Shown: positions 17,757 through 26,600 of the stretch, in pieces
Layout: every line of letters starts with the position of its first letter
Numbering within the stretch: the stretch's first letter is position 1
DNA from: Nodosilinea sp. LEGE 07298
GTDB taxonomy: Bacteria > Cyanobacteriota > Cyanobacteriia > Phormidesmidales > Phormidesmidaceae
Direction of reading: 5' to 3'
Assembly: GCF_015207265.1 (NCBI RefSeq)
Contig: NZ_JADEXE010000002.1
Span: forward strand, 1-64,000
DNA length: 64,000 bases
Made by a program: the position numbers and the translations under genes
The notes under the pieces: model-generated
What the model was told of the DNA's origin: nothing
Database searches by the model: none
The model's input: only the letters and a program-made list of their open reading frames with translations

Positions 17757-17820
17757 AAGACAGCGCGTTGGATCTTTGGTTGTTCAATGCAAAACTAGTC
17801 GCAACCCAGCCCCCGGAATT

Positions 17821-19143
17821 ATGACAATATTTCGATACTGGCAACTCATTCGCATCACCAGTTCAGGTGAGTATCAGGCGCACCTGCTTACCCAGGTACA
17901 GGAGTGGCTTCAGCAGGCGTTTGCCGACTCGGTGAACCGCGCCGATACGCAAATGACCGATTTTCAGAAAGCTTTGCTCGATCGCTGGCATTCAAAGGCC
18001 GCCCAGGCCGATCTGGCGTTGCTCAGTCTGCGCTGCTTTGTCAGCCACCAAATTCGAGATGCCTGCGATCGCCTGGCGCAACAGTTTGGCCAAACCTATG
18101 GCTTCACCACCGCCGAGCTGCTAGCGCTGGTGCTCGATGACGACGGGCGATCGCCCTCGACCTATCGCCCCTTTACCCAGCAAATTTTAGAAAGCTACGA
18201 TCCGGCCAAAGCTGCCCTGAGCACCTGGAGCAATCAGCTGACCTGCAACCACCCGGAGCTAAACCAGCTGCTGCTCGAAAAAGGGCTTTACCGGGCCAGC
18301 CCCTGGGCCATTTTGAACGACACCAGCCTGGAGCAAGTGGAGAAAATCTTGCGCACTTTTCATCTGTGCAGTGAGTACGAGGTGAAGGCCGCGGTAGACC
18401 TATTAGAGCGCTATCAACGGGTGTACTGTCGCGATCGCATTCGTCAGCGCCAGGCCGGTAGCCCCCGCCGTTGCCACCCTCCTACGCCCGAGCAGCTGCG
18501 GGAAATGAACGCGACCCTTGAGCAGCTCAAACAGTTGGCCGAACAGCTGCGCCAGTACCGCATCCATGTGCGAGGTGGCTCAGGTGGCCCCTACCAGGCC
18601 GAAGTTCCCGACTGGGATCAAGTGCCCGACTCGACCCCCGTGCCGGATGAGCAAGAGGAATTTTTAGAAGCGTTTCGTCAGGCGGTTAAGCAGGGTTTAG
18701 AAGGGGCGATCGCCCAGGTCATCGCCGCCAATATTCACCGGCTCAGCCAGAAGAAAACCCCTCAAGATGACGTCTACGTTAAGGGGTTAAATCGCTATTA
18801 CTGTCTGGGGCAAACCATTGGCGCTCTGGCGACTGAGCTGGGCCTGGGCAACTTTGCCCGTGCCCGACGGCTGCTAGACCTCCAGCGCCTGCGCGCCGAT
18901 GTGCGCCATCGGCTGCTCCCTACCCTGTATGAACAGGTGCGGCAGGAGGCCTTTGATTACAGCTCACCCGAGCAGCTCCATCAGCTCGATCACACCCTAG
19001 AGGCTATTTTGGCTGAGCATATCGACGGCCTACTGGCCGAAGACGCCGCCGCTGCCCAAAGCCCTAACCGCTCTGGCCCCACCAGTCTATTTGCCCAGCA
19101 GCTCTGCGCCACCATTCATCAATTCATGCCCGATTCGGAGTAA
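17821..19143 (+). CDS. Divergent sigma-70-like protein (candidate regulator of the locus)
   Basis: A 440-aa soluble protein. Compared from memory with the cyanobacterial sigma-70-family proteins that neighbour DUF1822 genes, it keeps the overall layout: a region-2-like segment (about residues 105-175, including ILESYDPAKAALSTWSNQL) and a C-terminal region-4-like helix-turn-helix (about 320-370: IGALATELGLGNFARARRLLDLQR). A charged 'HVRGGSGG' linker separates them. The match is weak and rests on pattern, not a search. It heads an operon with DUF1822 and CHASE2-CHAT. The ATG at 17821 follows motif copy 8; a TTG at 17776 would leave almost no 5' leader. If it is a sigma factor, the ten motif copies are its obvious targets. 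Confidence 0.6.
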   Translation: MTIFRYWQLIRITSSGEYQAHLLTQVQEWLQQAFADSVNRADTQMTDFQKALLDRWHSKAAQADLALLSLRCFVSHQIRDACDRLAQQFGQTYGFTTAELLALVLDDDGRSPSTYRPFTQQILESYDPAKAALSTWSNQLTCNHPELNQLLLEKGLYRASPWAILNDTSLEQVEKILRTFHLCSEYEVKAAVDLLERYQRVYCRDRIRQRQAGSPRRCHPPTPEQLREMNATLEQLKQLAEQLRQYRIHVRGGSGGPYQAEVPDWDQVPDSTPVPDEQEEFLEAFRQAVKQGLEGAIAQVIAANIHRLSQKKTPQDDVYVKGLNRYYCLGQTIGALATELGLGNFARARRLLDLQRLRADVRHRLLPTLYEQVRQEAFDYSSPEQLHQLDHTLEAILAEHIDGLLAEDAAAAQSPNRSGPTSLFAQQLCATIHQFMPDSE

Positions 19144-19147
19144 GACC

Positions 19148-20341
19148 ATGACTTTCCCCACCTTCCATTCACCCGCTAACCTAAACGCCATGAGTGATTC
19201 CCCAGACCCCATCGATTTTGAGTTTGACCCGCTGCGGGCCACCACCATCACGCTCTCGACCGAGGCCGTAAGCTGGGCGGCGCAAGTGGGCCAACAGGTG
19301 CCTGATGGGGCACAGCAGTGGTCAACGTTTTTGCGAGCCATGGCGCTTCAGGGATTGCGGCAGTGGCTAGAGGCCGGTGCCCTAGATTTGGCCCTTTACT
19401 ACGATCGCCACCAGCCCCCTACCCCCGGCATCAACGGTCGAGTGGGCGACTATCGTCTCTGCCTGGTGGCCCAGGGCAGCCTCAGCGACGACGAGGTAGC
19501 TATTCCAGCCGCTACGGTGCAGGACGAGACTGACTTTGCCCACCTCTATATTTTGGCCGAGGTGCAGGAAGAAGTTGACCAAGTGACCATTTTGGCCGGG
19601 CTGCGGCGCGATCGCCTGCTCGCCCTCCAGCAACAGGGAATGCTAATCGCTCGAAACAACGGCACCTACCGCTTACCCGTTACCGCCTTCGACAGCACTC
19701 CCAACGATATTTTGCTGTACCTCACCTGCCTCAACCCGGTGCAGTTGAGCCAGGCTGCGATCGCACCCGTTTCCTCCCGCGTCCAACCGGTTTCCCAGCG
19801 CGCTTCCATCAACGTCGGTCGCTGGCTACAAAATCAGCTCAATGCCGCAATCGATGGATTGACCTGGATGCTGCTACCGCCCCTGGATCTGGCCAGTGCC
19901 ATTCGCTCCGGTCGCGTTGCAAACCTCAGAGAACCGGCTGAGCAACTGGAAGATATTCTGCGGGAGTTGCAGCCCGCAGGGGTCACAATTCCTCCCACAG
20001 CGCGAGGGGCCTACACCGACCTGCAAAGCACCGGATTCCCCTTCCGCCTTTACGCACTGACCTGGACAATGCCAACCGCCCAGCCGCCAGAGTGGACGCT
20101 CTTTCTGTTTCTGGGCCCGGTACCCGGCGAAACCCTGCCTCCCGGCACGCGGTTGACTGTGCGCGATGCCACCACCGTTCTGGCGGAGCAAACCCTGGCT
20201 CAGGGTAACGAAAACGGCTTTCTCTACGCTCAGGCGATCGGTACCTGGAATGAAGCCTTTACCGCCACCGTCGAGCTGCCCAACGGTAACACTCTCAACT
20301 GGCCTCCGTTTGTGTTTCAGCCTGAGATGTCCCAATCATGA
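19148..20341 (+). CDS. DUF1822 family protein
   Basis: A 397-aa soluble protein of the cyanobacterial DUF1822 family: N-terminal helical part with EAVSWAAQVGQQ, then VGDYRLCLVAQGSLSDDEVAIPAA, and a beta-rich C-terminus (WTLFLFLGPVPGETLPPGTRL). Function unknown. In cyanobacteria these genes commonly lie between sigma-70-like and CHASE2/CHAT genes, as here. The ATG at 19148 has GGAG 8 nt upstream and lies 4 nt after the previous stop; its own stop overlaps the next start (ATGA). A role as an anti-sigma or adaptor protein between the membrane CHAT protein and the sigma-like protein is possible, but only inferred from order. Confidence 0.8.
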   Translation: MTFPTFHSPANLNAMSDSPDPIDFEFDPLRATTITLSTEAVSWAAQVGQQVPDGAQQWSTFLRAMALQGLRQWLEAGALDLALYYDRHQPPTPGINGRVGDYRLCLVAQGSLSDDEVAIPAATVQDETDFAHLYILAEVQEEVDQVTILAGLRRDRLLALQQQGMLIARNNGTYRLPVTAFDSTPNDILLYLTCLNPVQLSQAAIAPVSSRVQPVSQRASINVGRWLQNQLNAAIDGLTWMLLPPLDLASAIRSGRVANLREPAEQLEDILRELQPAGVTIPPTARGAYTDLQSTGFPFRLYALTWTMPTAQPPEWTLFLFLGPVPGETLPPGTRLTVRDATTVLAEQTLAQGNENGFLYAQAIGTWNEAFTATVELPNGNTLNWPPFVFQPEMSQS

Positions 20342-22707
20342 CTTACCGACTCACGATTCACAAAATCGACCAGAGCTGCCTGTTTGAGCTGGCCTGGGGC
20401 AAGGGGCAGCGGTTGACTGCCAGCCTGACGTTTCCAGCTCAGCTGTCGGGGCTGTACGAGGCCTGGCGACGGGCCTACCTGGGCTACTACAAGCAGTCGC
20501 TGCGGGGGCGGCCTGGGGCCGTGGGGCAGGTGGCGGCCCTGGCGGTAGATTGGCACAGTCAGCTAGTGCAGGCCGAGGCGCGGCTGCTGTCGGAGTTTCA
20601 CACCTGGCTCAAGCACAGCGATCTCTATGACCTGCGGGAAGAGCTGCGGCGCATGGCCCAGGTGCCTGCAGAAAACCGAGAGCTGTTCTTGACCTGCACC
20701 CCCCTGGAGCTGGCCCGTCTCCCCTGGGAAACATGGGAGTTTGGCCCCCAGGTACAAATGGTGCGATCGCCCGCCACCATCCAATCTGCCACCGTCGATC
20801 GTAAAGGGTTCCGGCGGGGCAAAGCCAGGGTGCTAGCCATTTTGGGCGATGACACGGGCCTCGATTTTTCGGATGAGCGACGTGCCCTCAGTAGTCAAAA
20901 GTTGCTTCTAGACGTTCATTACGTCGGCTGGCAGCCGGGGGAAAATGCTGCTGCCCTAAAGCAGCGCATCTGTGAGGCGATCGCCGCTCCTCAAGGCTGG
21001 GACGTGCTGTTTTTTGCTGGCCACAGCAACGAGGCCGCGCTGCTGGATGGGCAGATTTCCATTGCGCCACACACTGCCATTGCCATCAAAGAACTCAGCC
21101 CCTACCTCCGCCAGGCCCAGCAGCGGGGGCTGCAATTTGCCCTGTTTAATTCGTGCAGCGGCCTCGACATTGCCCAGGGGCTAATCAGCCTAGGCCTGAG
21201 CCAGGTGGCGGTGATGCGTGAGCCAATCCACAACGAGGTGGCCCAGGTGTTTTTGGTGCAGCTGGTGCAGCGGCTGGCTCGTTACCAAACGGTGCAGGAG
21301 GCTCTGCAAGGCACCTGCCAGTTCCTCAAGCTAGAGCAAAACCTCACCCACCCCTCGGCTTACCTGGTACCCTCGCTGTTTCGCCATCCTGAGTCGGTGC
21401 CCTACCAGCTTCAGCCTGCGGGATGGCGCAAAACCCTACGGCGCTGGCGACCCACCCCCTGGGAAATGGCCGCAGTGGGGGCGCTAGCGGTGGTGAGCCT
21501 GCTGCCCCCGGTGCAAGACTGGCTGCTCAGCCAGCGGGTGCTGGCCCAGGCGGTTTACCGCGATGTCACGGCCCAACTCGGCCCCAGCCCCAGCCCCATT
21601 GTGCTGGTGCGGATCGACGATCGCACCCTGCAAGAGCGGCGAATTCTCAGACCTTCGCCTATTGATCGCACCCTACTGGCCGATCTGGTCACTCAGCTGG
21701 GCGACTTAGACGCCGAGGTGGTGGGCATCGACTATCTGCTCGATCGCCCCACTGAAAACGATGCTTTGCTCCGGCAGGCCCTAGAGCAGGGGGTTGAGCA
21801 AGACCAGCAGTGGTTTGCCTTAGCAACCAAGCGCAACGATCCGGGAGAATGGCTGACGGTGCATCCCGAGGTGGCCGTCAACAACTGGAGCCTGGAGGGC
21901 GATATTCGCGTGCCCTGGTGGCATGTGCAGCTGCGGGGATGGTCGGAGCGGCCTTTGCCCTTTAGCTACCAGCTGGCGATCGCCCACCACCTCAGCCAAA
22001 ACCCAGCCCCAAATCTGCCCTATCCCGATTTGCAGAGCCAAAAGCCGCTTCAGTCTTTGGTCGAAAGTCATTGGGAAGCGGCCTACGGAGGCGAGCCACC
22101 GATCTCCCCTCGGGCCAACCTTAGCATTGTGACCAATCTCTCCCGCTGGTTTTATCAGCGCTGGCTGCACCCCATCCTCGATTTTTCGATTCCTCCAGCC
22201 CAGGTGTATCAAACCATTCCCGCCTGGCAACTGTTGCAAAACCCTGATCAGGCGCTGCAAGCGCTAGATTTACCCAGCCTGCAAGGGCAGGTGGTGATCA
22301 TTATGGCCGGTGGCTATGACGAGGTAGAAGAGGATAGCTGGGCCTTGCCTGCAGCGGTAGCCTACTGGCGTGGGGATGGCGTCGGCATTCTCAGCGGCGG
22401 GGAAGCCCACGCCTATATGGCCCACCATTTTTTGACCGGGCACCTGGTAATGCCGGTACCTGATCTATGGATGGTGCTGGTGGCAGCTGTGGGGGGCAAG
22501 GCGATCGCTCTGGGGTTAGGGCATCGTATGGGACGCTACCCGGTGCGATCGCTGGGCATTTTTGTCGGGGCTACGGCAGGCTACGGGCTGCTGTGCCTGC
22601 AGCTCTACGTTAGCGGTTTAATCCTGCTGCCCTGGTTCCTGCCGTCTATCACGACCGGTTTGTATCTTTTACCCGTTTTAAGGAGACACCATGGTCAGTC
22701 TGCATAA
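20338..22707 (+). CDS. Membrane CHAT-CHASE2 sensor protein
   Basis: A 789-aa protein. The cytoplasmic N-terminal half carries a CHAT domain (about 110-365) with His229 (FFAGHSNEA) and Cys273 (LFNSCSGLDIA). A transmembrane helix (about 378-400) leads to a CHASE2 extracytoplasmic sensor domain (about 400-690), and two or three C-terminal helices end the protein. CHASE2 domains sense unknown external cues, so this protein could turn an outside signal into cytoplasmic CHAT proteolysis. It is the only CHAT protein here without a signal peptide. The start overlaps the DUF1822 stop by 4 nt. Confidence 0.87.
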   Translation: MTYRLTIHKIDQSCLFELAWGKGQRLTASLTFPAQLSGLYEAWRRAYLGYYKQSLRGRPGAVGQVAALAVDWHSQLVQAEARLLSEFHTWLKHSDLYDLREELRRMAQVPAENRELFLTCTPLELARLPWETWEFGPQVQMVRSPATIQSATVDRKGFRRGKARVLAILGDDTGLDFSDERRALSSQKLLLDVHYVGWQPGENAAALKQRICEAIAAPQGWDVLFFAGHSNEAALLDGQISIAPHTAIAIKELSPYLRQAQQRGLQFALFNSCSGLDIAQGLISLGLSQVAVMREPIHNEVAQVFLVQLVQRLARYQTVQEALQGTCQFLKLEQNLTHPSAYLVPSLFRHPESVPYQLQPAGWRKTLRRWRPTPWEMAAVGALAVVSLLPPVQDWLLSQRVLAQAVYRDVTAQLGPSPSPIVLVRIDDRTLQERRILRPSPIDRTLLADLVTQLGDLDAEVVGIDYLLDRPTENDALLRQALEQGVEQDQQWFALATKRNDPGEWLTVHPEVAVNNWSLEGDIRVPWWHVQLRGWSERPLPFSYQLAIAHHLSQNPAPNLPYPDLQSQKPLQSLVESHWEAAYGGEPPISPRANLSIVTNLSRWFYQRWLHPILDFSIPPAQVYQTIPAWQLLQNPDQALQALDLPSLQGQVVIIMAGGYDEVEEDSWALPAAVAYWRGDGVGILSGGEAHAYMAHHFLTGHLVMPVPDLWMVLVAAVGGKAIALGLGHRMGRYPVRSLGIFVGATAGYGLLCLQLYVSGLILLPWFLPSITTGLYLLPVLRRHHGQSA

Positions 22708-23389
22708 ACTCTCTCGGTTCGGCTTGGCAGTAGTTGGGTTAGTGGCGATCGGCAGCGTCAGTCTAGCCAGGGCTGGGTTAGCCCAAGCCCAAACCCCTGA
22801 CCCGCCGGGTTTGGCATCAATGTGGGACTTTTTTCGCCGCGAAGCCGAAGACCGCCGCGCTGGGGATAATGGTGGCCCCAGGGTGCCCGGTCAGTGCGAA
22901 ATCACCATCGCCGATCATCAACTCGTCTGGAACCGCAACCCGGCTTTTGTCTGGACAGGGCTGAAAACTATTGCCCTGCGACAACCTGCCCAAGCGCCCT
23001 TTTGGGAAGAAACGGTAGAAGCAGCCGCACCGGACGGGGTACATCGCGTCCTTTATTCAGAAGCACCGCTGGCCCCTGGCTCCTATGAGCTGGCCTTTTC
23101 TAGCCCGTTGTTGGCCACTGGGATTTTTACGCCTTTTGAAGTGATGGACGATGACACCTATGCCCAAATTGCTACCGAGCTAGAAACCCTGGAGGATTCT
23201 CTAGCGGCTGAGAATGCCGATGTTGAAACTAGCGCCTTGGCCCGAGCCAATTTCTTCGCCGATCGGGGGCTAGCCTCTGATGCGCTGCAAGCATTGTTTG
23301 CGGTGGCTGAGCCTTCGCCCGAGATGCAACAGCGGCAGGTTGAGGTGGTCGAGATGTTTTGTTCCGATGAACAGCCTGAGGCCCCTTGA
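22691..23389 (+). CDS. Secreted protein, loosely DUF928-like
   Basis: A 232-aa exported protein. The signal peptide ends near LAQAQ (about residue 33). The mature part has an Ig/beta-like region (CEITIADHQLVWNRNPAFVWTG, then APLAPGSYELAFSSPLL) and a helical tail. The layout recalls DUF928 proteins that accompany CHASE2/CHAT operons, but the similarity is loose. AAGGAG precedes the ATG, which overlaps the CHASE2 gene by 17 nt, so it is the last gene of that operon. Confidence 0.65.
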   Translation: MVSLHKLSRFGLAVVGLVAIGSVSLARAGLAQAQTPDPPGLASMWDFFRREAEDRRAGDNGGPRVPGQCEITIADHQLVWNRNPAFVWTGLKTIALRQPAQAPFWEETVEAAAPDGVHRVLYSEAPLAPGSYELAFSSPLLATGIFTPFEVMDDDTYAQIATELETLEDSLAAENADVETSALARANFFADRGLASDALQALFAVAEPSPEMQQRQVEVVEMFCSDEQPEAP

Positions 23390-23499
23390 GGCAGAGAGGT
23401 TGTGATGGCTATTCGTCGGTGGCCTGAGGCACTTTAAGCTTTGTCCCTGCACCTTGAACGGATTGTAAAGATATCGTGGGGCAAACCCCTACCAGCCGT

Positions 23500-23565
23500 G
23501 ACGGCCTCCACTACGCCTTCTACGGTCAGCGCATGCCACTGGTGCAACGGCGCAAGGGGATCTAG
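23500..23565 (+). pseudogene. Remnant of a second subtilisin-like gene N-terminus
   Basis: The frame reads DGLHYAFYGQRMPLVQRRKGI then TAG. The intact S8 protease at 28,879 has DDLYYTFYGQRIPLVQRRDRI at residues 30-50. Fifteen of 21 residues are identical, so this is a short leftover of a duplicated copy. Confidence 0.75.
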
Positions 23566-23613
23566 AGTTACTGCCGCTCAGGCAGCGAGAGTCCGCTAAA
23601 AATTTGCCCCAAA

Positions 23614-23645
23614 GTGAATCAGTCTCTTCTAGCCAGAGATATATG
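23614..23645 (+). promoter_or_regulatory. Regulon promoter motif, copy 9 (1675-aa TPR-CHAT)
   Basis: GTGAATCAG, 15 nt, GATATATG. It lies 34 nt before the ATG at 23680. Confidence 0.75.
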
Positions 23646-23679
23646 CTGATGACACCTTAACTATCTCCAACTGCTCACA

Positions 23680-26600
23680 ATGCGATATTCAACAAAGTGG
23701 CTTGGTCTAGTGGTACTGACGGCATTGATGGTGCCAATCACGTCGGCAGCGGGATTTTCAGAAGAACTTCCCCCTCAAGCGCCAGGCCAGATCAGGGCTA
23801 ACTTGCTGTCTGCCAGCCAGAATATTGAACCGGGTCGGCTGCTTCAAGAGGGGCAGGCTTTGTACTATCGAGGCAAATTTGCCGAGGCTCTGGAGGTGCT
23901 TCAGGTGGCTCTGGCTGAGTACCGGGCGCTAGGGGATAGGCCGGAGCGTTACCGGGGTGAGGTGGCAAGTCTGACCGCGATCGCAGAAGTCTACCTCTGG
24001 CAGAATCGCCATGACGAAGCTTTAGACCTGGCTCAACAAGCCCTGGAGATCGCCCGTACTCACCAAAACGATTGGGGAGAAGTCTGGGCCTTAAATATTG
24101 CGGGAGTGGCCCAACGCAACCTAGGCCAACTAGAGGAAGCTGAGGCTAGCTATCAGCAAGCCCTGGAGCTGGGTTCAACTTTAGAGGATAAGTTTCCCTT
24201 GAACGTGAGTCGGCTCAATCTGGGTGCAGTCTATATGGCGCAGGGCAACATCGCCGCCGCCCGAGAGCAGTTTCAACAGGCGCTGGCCTACCTGGAGCAG
24301 CCCTCATCTTCACCAGAACTGGATCTAAGGCGAAAGTACTACCAGGCCCTGACGCTGCAATGGGCGGGGCTGGGAGCTTTAAGAGCCGAGGAATTCGATC
24401 AAGCCCTGAGCTTTTTTGAGCAATCGCTTACCCTTGGCCGCGCCATTAGCAATTTGGCAGTGGAAGCGGGAACGTTATTGTCCAAAGGGCAGTTGTATCA
24501 GCAGCGATCAAAGGAGGCACTAGCCCTAGAAGCCTATCAGCAGGCATTGTCGCTATACCAGACCCTAGGACAGCCTTTGAGGATTGGTTCCACGTCCTTT
24601 AGAATCGGCAGGCTTTATACCGAACAAGACCAGGACGCACAGGCCGTAGAAGCCTATCAACAGTCGGCCAACGCCTTTGAGCAGGCGGAAGATTACGACC
24701 AGCAAGCTCACAGTTTGCACTGGCTGGGCATTACCTATCAGAGTCTTGAGCAATATCCCCAGGCGCTGGCGGCCTATCAGCAGGCGCTAGAGTTATACCG
24801 CTCAGAAGAGAATCGTTGGTACGAGGCCGATGTGCTGAATAGCATGGGGCAAGTCTATTACTTTCAGGAAAAAACCGTTGAAGCAGAGGCCGCCTATCGG
24901 CAGGGGTTGACCATTGCCCAGCAGATTTCCGACCGCCTCAAGGAAGCTCATGCTCTGTTTGGCCTAGGCCATACCCTCATCCAACAGGGAAATGCTTTAC
25001 GGGATACCGAAGCCTATGAGGAAAGTCGGTTAGTTTACCAACAAAGTATTGAACTGTTTCAAGCAGCCCGAATCATTGCATTAGAACTGGAAGATATTCA
25101 GCAAGAGCAGAATGCAATCGAGGGCATCATCGGTAGCTACTTGAATCTAGCTTGGAGTTATGGCTATCAGAATAACTATGTCGAAGAAGTAGTGGCTTCT
25201 CAACGAACATTAGACCTCTTAGAGACCTATCGAGAGCGTTTGCCAGAAACAGCGTTTTTAGAACGTAAGATGGTGGCTCTAAATAATTTAGGAATAGCTC
25301 ATTCCAATGCTGCTCAATCTACAGAATCTATTCAGGCCTCTGGAACCAGTGCGGCCATTGCAGAACAACTTGGAAATTTCGATTTTCAAGTACGACAACT
25401 ACTTTCAGTTGCTCAGGAATACGCACGTCTGGATCAATATGAACAGGCGCTATTAATAGGGCAGCAGGCCCTGAAAATTGCCCACGATAAACTCCCTCAG
25501 GCTGAAGAATTGGAACTTTCCCTGCTGCTGGCCATAGGCAAAATTTATGATGATACTCGACAGTATGATGTGGCATTGGAGTATTACCAGCAGGCTGGGT
25601 TGCTGGCTCAGGAATTGGACAACCCCAGTATAGGAAATGTCGTCTTCAACAATATTGGTGCAATCCATGCTACTCGGGGTCAATATTTGCAGGCCCTGGA
25701 GCCGTTACAACAAGCTTGGGAGATTGACCAATCGGCGATTCAGCAGTTGCAAGCTGAGGGGCTAGAAGCGGTTGAACGCCTGTGTGGGGAAAGTGCAGCC
25801 AGCTTGGGGGTACGGGGGCAGCAAAATTGCCTGAGTATTTTCCAGCATCGCAATTCAGTCACTCTGAACAATCTGGCGCTGGTCTACCACGGGCTGGGTC
25901 GTTATTCCGAGGCCATCGAAGTCTATCAGCAGGTTTTGGAGTTTCATCGAGGCATTAGCGATCGCCACAATGAGATGACAGCCTTAAACAATTTGGGAAC
26001 AGTTTATGCCAGTATCGGAGAGTACACCCAAGCAATCGAGGTCTATCAGCAATCTTTGCAGACTGCTAGAGACATTAATAGCCGTTCCCAAGAAGCCACG
26101 GCATTGAACAACTTAGGCATGGTTTATGAACAGCAGGGGCGCTATCCCGAGGCGCTGGAACTGTTTCAAACAGGCTTAGCGATCACTCAAGATATTGGCG
26201 ATCCCTCTACAGAAGCATCTCTGCTAGCTCACATTGGCGGTGTTTATAAAGATCAAGGCAAGCTGACAGAAGCCTTAGACCTTTATCAAACGTCGTTGGA
26301 TATTCGCCAGCAACTGGGCGAAGCGGACAACACAAACCTGAACAACATGGCTCTGATTCACCATGAGCAGGGCCATAATGAAAAAGCTCTAGAGTACCTC
26401 TATCAGGCTCTAGATATTACCAGAACCACGGGCGATCGCACTGCCGAAGCCTCTGCTTTAGGCAACATTGCGGCTCTCTATGCCACTCAAGCAGACTACG
26501 CTAAAGCTCTAGAAGTACAACAGCATGCGGCCAGCATTCGTCAGGAGTTGGGAGGTGGCCCTAACCAGGTTTCTGCCTTGGCAGGTTTGGGGCAAATCTA

